Below are positions 7,644 through 9,288 of a stretch of DNA of 9,288 nucleotides, piece by piece. How positions within the stretch are numbered: position 1 is the first letter of the stretch; every line of letters starts with the position of its first letter. A program made the translations under genes and the position numbers. The stretch is from Rhizobium sp. Q54 (GTDB taxonomy: Bacteria > Pseudomonadota > Alphaproteobacteria > Rhizobiales > Beijerinckiaceae). The stretch spans positions 1 through 9,288 of the forward strand of contig CAMDOY010000126.1 of the NCBI GenBank assembly GCA_945903655.1, in the 5' to 3' direction. The notes beneath the pieces are model-generated. The model did not search any database and was not told the origin of the DNA. It saw only the letters and a list, made by a program, of their open reading frames with translations.

Positions 7644-9288
7644 TTGAACGCCATTGACCTTGAAGTGATCTACCAGTCCACGCTGCAGATCGCCCGCGAA
7701 CTTACCCTGAACATGCTGCGGACCGGGTATTCCACCATCATCAAGGAAAGCCAGGACTTCACCTTCGCCATTTTCGACCGCCGCGGGCGCATGGTGGCGC
7801 AGGGGGTGCCCCAGCCGCTCCATATCGGGCCATTGGCGGCGCAGATCAATGAAATCCGGCGGGTTTTCCGGGGTCGGATCGATCCGGGCGACGCCTTCAT
7901 CGTCAATCATCCCTACCGCGCCTGCCAGAACCACGCGACGGATGTGACGATCATTTCACCGGTCTTTTCGGAGGGCAAGCTTGTCGCCTTCATCGGCAAC
8001 ATCGCTCACAAGCCTGACCTTGGCGGGAAGGTTCCCGGCACCAATGCGGGCGACGCCACGGACCTCTTCCAGGAAGGCCTGCTGATTCCCCCGCTGAAGA
8101 TCCAGCGCGACCATGTGATCAATGACGATCTCAAGGAGATGATCTGCGCCAACACCCGCACCCCCGAGGTCACCTGGGGCGATGTGAACGCGCAGGTCAT
8201 GACCAATTCCTACGGCCAGCAGAAATTCGCCACCCTCTTCGCCAAATACGGGACCGAGAAGGTTCTGGCCTGCTGGGAGCGCTGGATGGACATCTGCGAA
8301 GCCGAGTTGCGCAAGGAGATCGCCAAGGTTCCCGATGGGATCTACGGCCCCGAAAGCGACTGGCTCGATGACGACGGGGTTGACCTCGGCAAGCCCTACC
8401 GCATCACAGCCAGCGTGAAGAAAGAGGGCGATACCCTTGAATTCATTCTGGATAGTGACGCGCAAGCCCGTGGGCCGATCAATCTGCGCTCCTGCGTCTC
8501 CCGCAATTTCATCGAATGCTGCGTGAAGATGATCTTCATCCCCAATCTGCCCGTCAACGATGGCCTGTCGCGTCCGGTAAAGGTGACCTATCCCGACGAA
8601 GGCTCGCTGCTGAACCCGCGCTATCCCGCCCCCTGCAACATGTATGTGCGCCCCAGCCAGATCACGACCTCGGTGGTGGTGCGCGCGCTGGCCCGCGCCC
8701 TGCCGGGCCGGGTGCCCGCGCCCTCCAGCGCGGCGGGCGGCTCGCTCGCCAGCGCCGGGCTCAATCCGCGCACGGGCAAATGGTACGCCCAATACGAGAT
8801 CCTGAACGGGGGCGGGGGCGCGCGGCCAGACGCAGATGGCGTCAGCGCGCAGGATGAGCTGGTGGTCAATGTCATGAACACGCCGGTCGAGGCCATCGAG
8901 ACCGAGTTCCCGGTGCGGATCGAGCGCTACGAGTTGCGGCAGGATTCCGCTGGCGCCGGGCGCTTTCGCGGCGGGCTGGGGCAGCGGCGCCAATGGCGCA
9001 TCCTGTCGGACGAGGCGAGCGTCAATCTGCGCACAGACCGGTTCAAGTTCTCCTCGCTCGGGCTCTTCGGCGCCAAGCTCGCCAAACCCTCGCGCTGCAC
9101 CCTCAATCCCGGCGCGCCCGAGGAGCGGGCGCTGACCTCCAAGATCGCGGGCCTGCGGCTCAAGAAGGACGATATCGTGGTCTTTGAACTGGGCGGCGGC
9201 GGAGGTTACGGCGATCCCGGCGAGCGCGACCCCGAGCGGGTGCGCAACGATGTGCTGCGGGGCTATGTGTCGCGCGAGGCGGCGGCCA
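7644..9288 (+). CDS. hyuB: Hydantoinase B/acetone carboxylase alpha family protein (3' partial)
   Basis: This is a HyuB-type subunit (hydantoinase B/oxoprolinase family, also the alpha subunit of acetone and acetophenone carboxylases). Such proteins act with a HyuA ATPase-type partner to open cyclic amides or carboxylate ketones using ATP. From TTG at 7644 the frame is open for 548 codons to the window edge. The N-terminus NAIDLEVIYQSTLQIAREL fits the family's opening. IKESQDFTFAIFD (33-45) is the conserved early block. H97, D100 and H122 (NHATD, IAHKPDLGG) are candidate metal ligands, spaced like those described for acetone carboxylase alpha. The common NDPYxGGTH motif reads NHPYRACQNH here. 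NLRSC (280-284), GGGARPDADG (390-399), RFRGGLGQRR (440-449) and ELGGGGGYGDP (515-525) follow. The ending ...YVSREAA is typical of the last 10-30 residues, so little is missing. No hyuA is visible and it probably lies downstream. The symbol names the family; the substrate is unproven. Confidence 0.9.
   Translation, partial: MNAIDLEVIYQSTLQIARELTLNMLRTGYSTIIKESQDFTFAIFDRRGRMVAQGVPQPLHIGPLAAQINEIRRVFRGRIDPGDAFIVNHPYRACQNHATDVTIISPVFSEGKLVAFIGNIAHKPDLGGKVPGTNAGDATDLFQEGLLIPPLKIQRDHVINDDLKEMICANTRTPEVTWGDVNAQVMTNSYGQQKFATLFAKYGTEKVLACWERWMDICEAELRKEIAKVPDGIYGPESDWLDDDGVDLGKPYRITASVKKEGDTLEFILDSDAQARGPINLRSCVSRNFIECCVKMIFIPNLPVNDGLSRPVKVTYPDEGSLLNPRYPAPCNMYVRPSQITTSVVVRALARALPGRVPAPSSAAGGSLASAGLNPRTGKWYAQYEILNGGGGARPDADGVSAQDELVVNVMNTPVEAIETEFPVRIERYELRQDSAGAGRFRGGLGQRRQWRILSDEASVNLRTDRFKFSSLGLFGAKLAKPSRCTLNPGAPEERALTSKIAGLRLKKDDIVVFELGGGGGYGDPGERDPERVRNDVLRGYVSREAAA

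Noticed and set aside
7956..8993. Long minus-strand open frame opposite the hyuB-like gene
   Set aside because: The plus strand carries clear HyuB motifs across the same span. The minus frame is a high-GC shadow without recognisable motifs.

Overview
This 9.3 kb window is GC-rich (about 60-65% by eye). It reads as the chromosome of an alphaproteobacterium, most likely of the Hyphomicrobiales (Rhizobiales) type. That placement is an inference from protein character, GC content and the mix of catabolic genes; no rRNA or other strong taxonomic marker is present. Five complete genes on clear reading frames and one gene cut by the right edge account for nearly all of the DNA. A seventh gene-like unit was not found, and no stretch above 300 bases lacks a gene.

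Layout from left to right. Positions 1-152 hold a repeat-rich intergenic segment with a tandem heptamer and inverted copies of it. Positions 153-1496 (minus) carry rimO, the housekeeping methylthiotransferase for ribosomal protein S12. A 167 bp divergent spacer follows. Positions 1664-2578 (plus) carry a fumarylacetoacetate-hydrolase (FAH) fold protein. Its gene converges on a leftward operon, and a strong two-way stem-loop terminator at 2630-2657 separates them.

The leftward operon runs 7439 to 2680 in the order: periplasmic substrate-binding protein, fused two-domain ABC permease, type I extradiol ring-cleavage dioxygenase, and a second FAH-fold enzyme. No ATPase gene for the transporter is present. 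A 204 bp divergent spacer with several dyads then leads to a rightward hydantoinase B/acetone-carboxylase-alpha family gene (7644 onward). It starts with TTG and runs off the right edge after 548 codons, probably only a short way from its end.

Together the genes look like a compact uptake-and-degradation cluster. The binding protein and permease would import a small organic compound. The HyuB-type enzyme (with a HyuA partner expected outside the window) would open or carboxylate it. The extradiol dioxygenase would cleave a catecholic intermediate, and the FAH-fold enzymes would hydrolyse, hydrate, isomerise or decarboxylate the ring-cleavage product. The real substrate cannot be read from the sequence. 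The binding protein resembles the ferric-ion (FbpA) family but appears to lack one of the paired tyrosines used for iron, which argues against a plain iron transporter.
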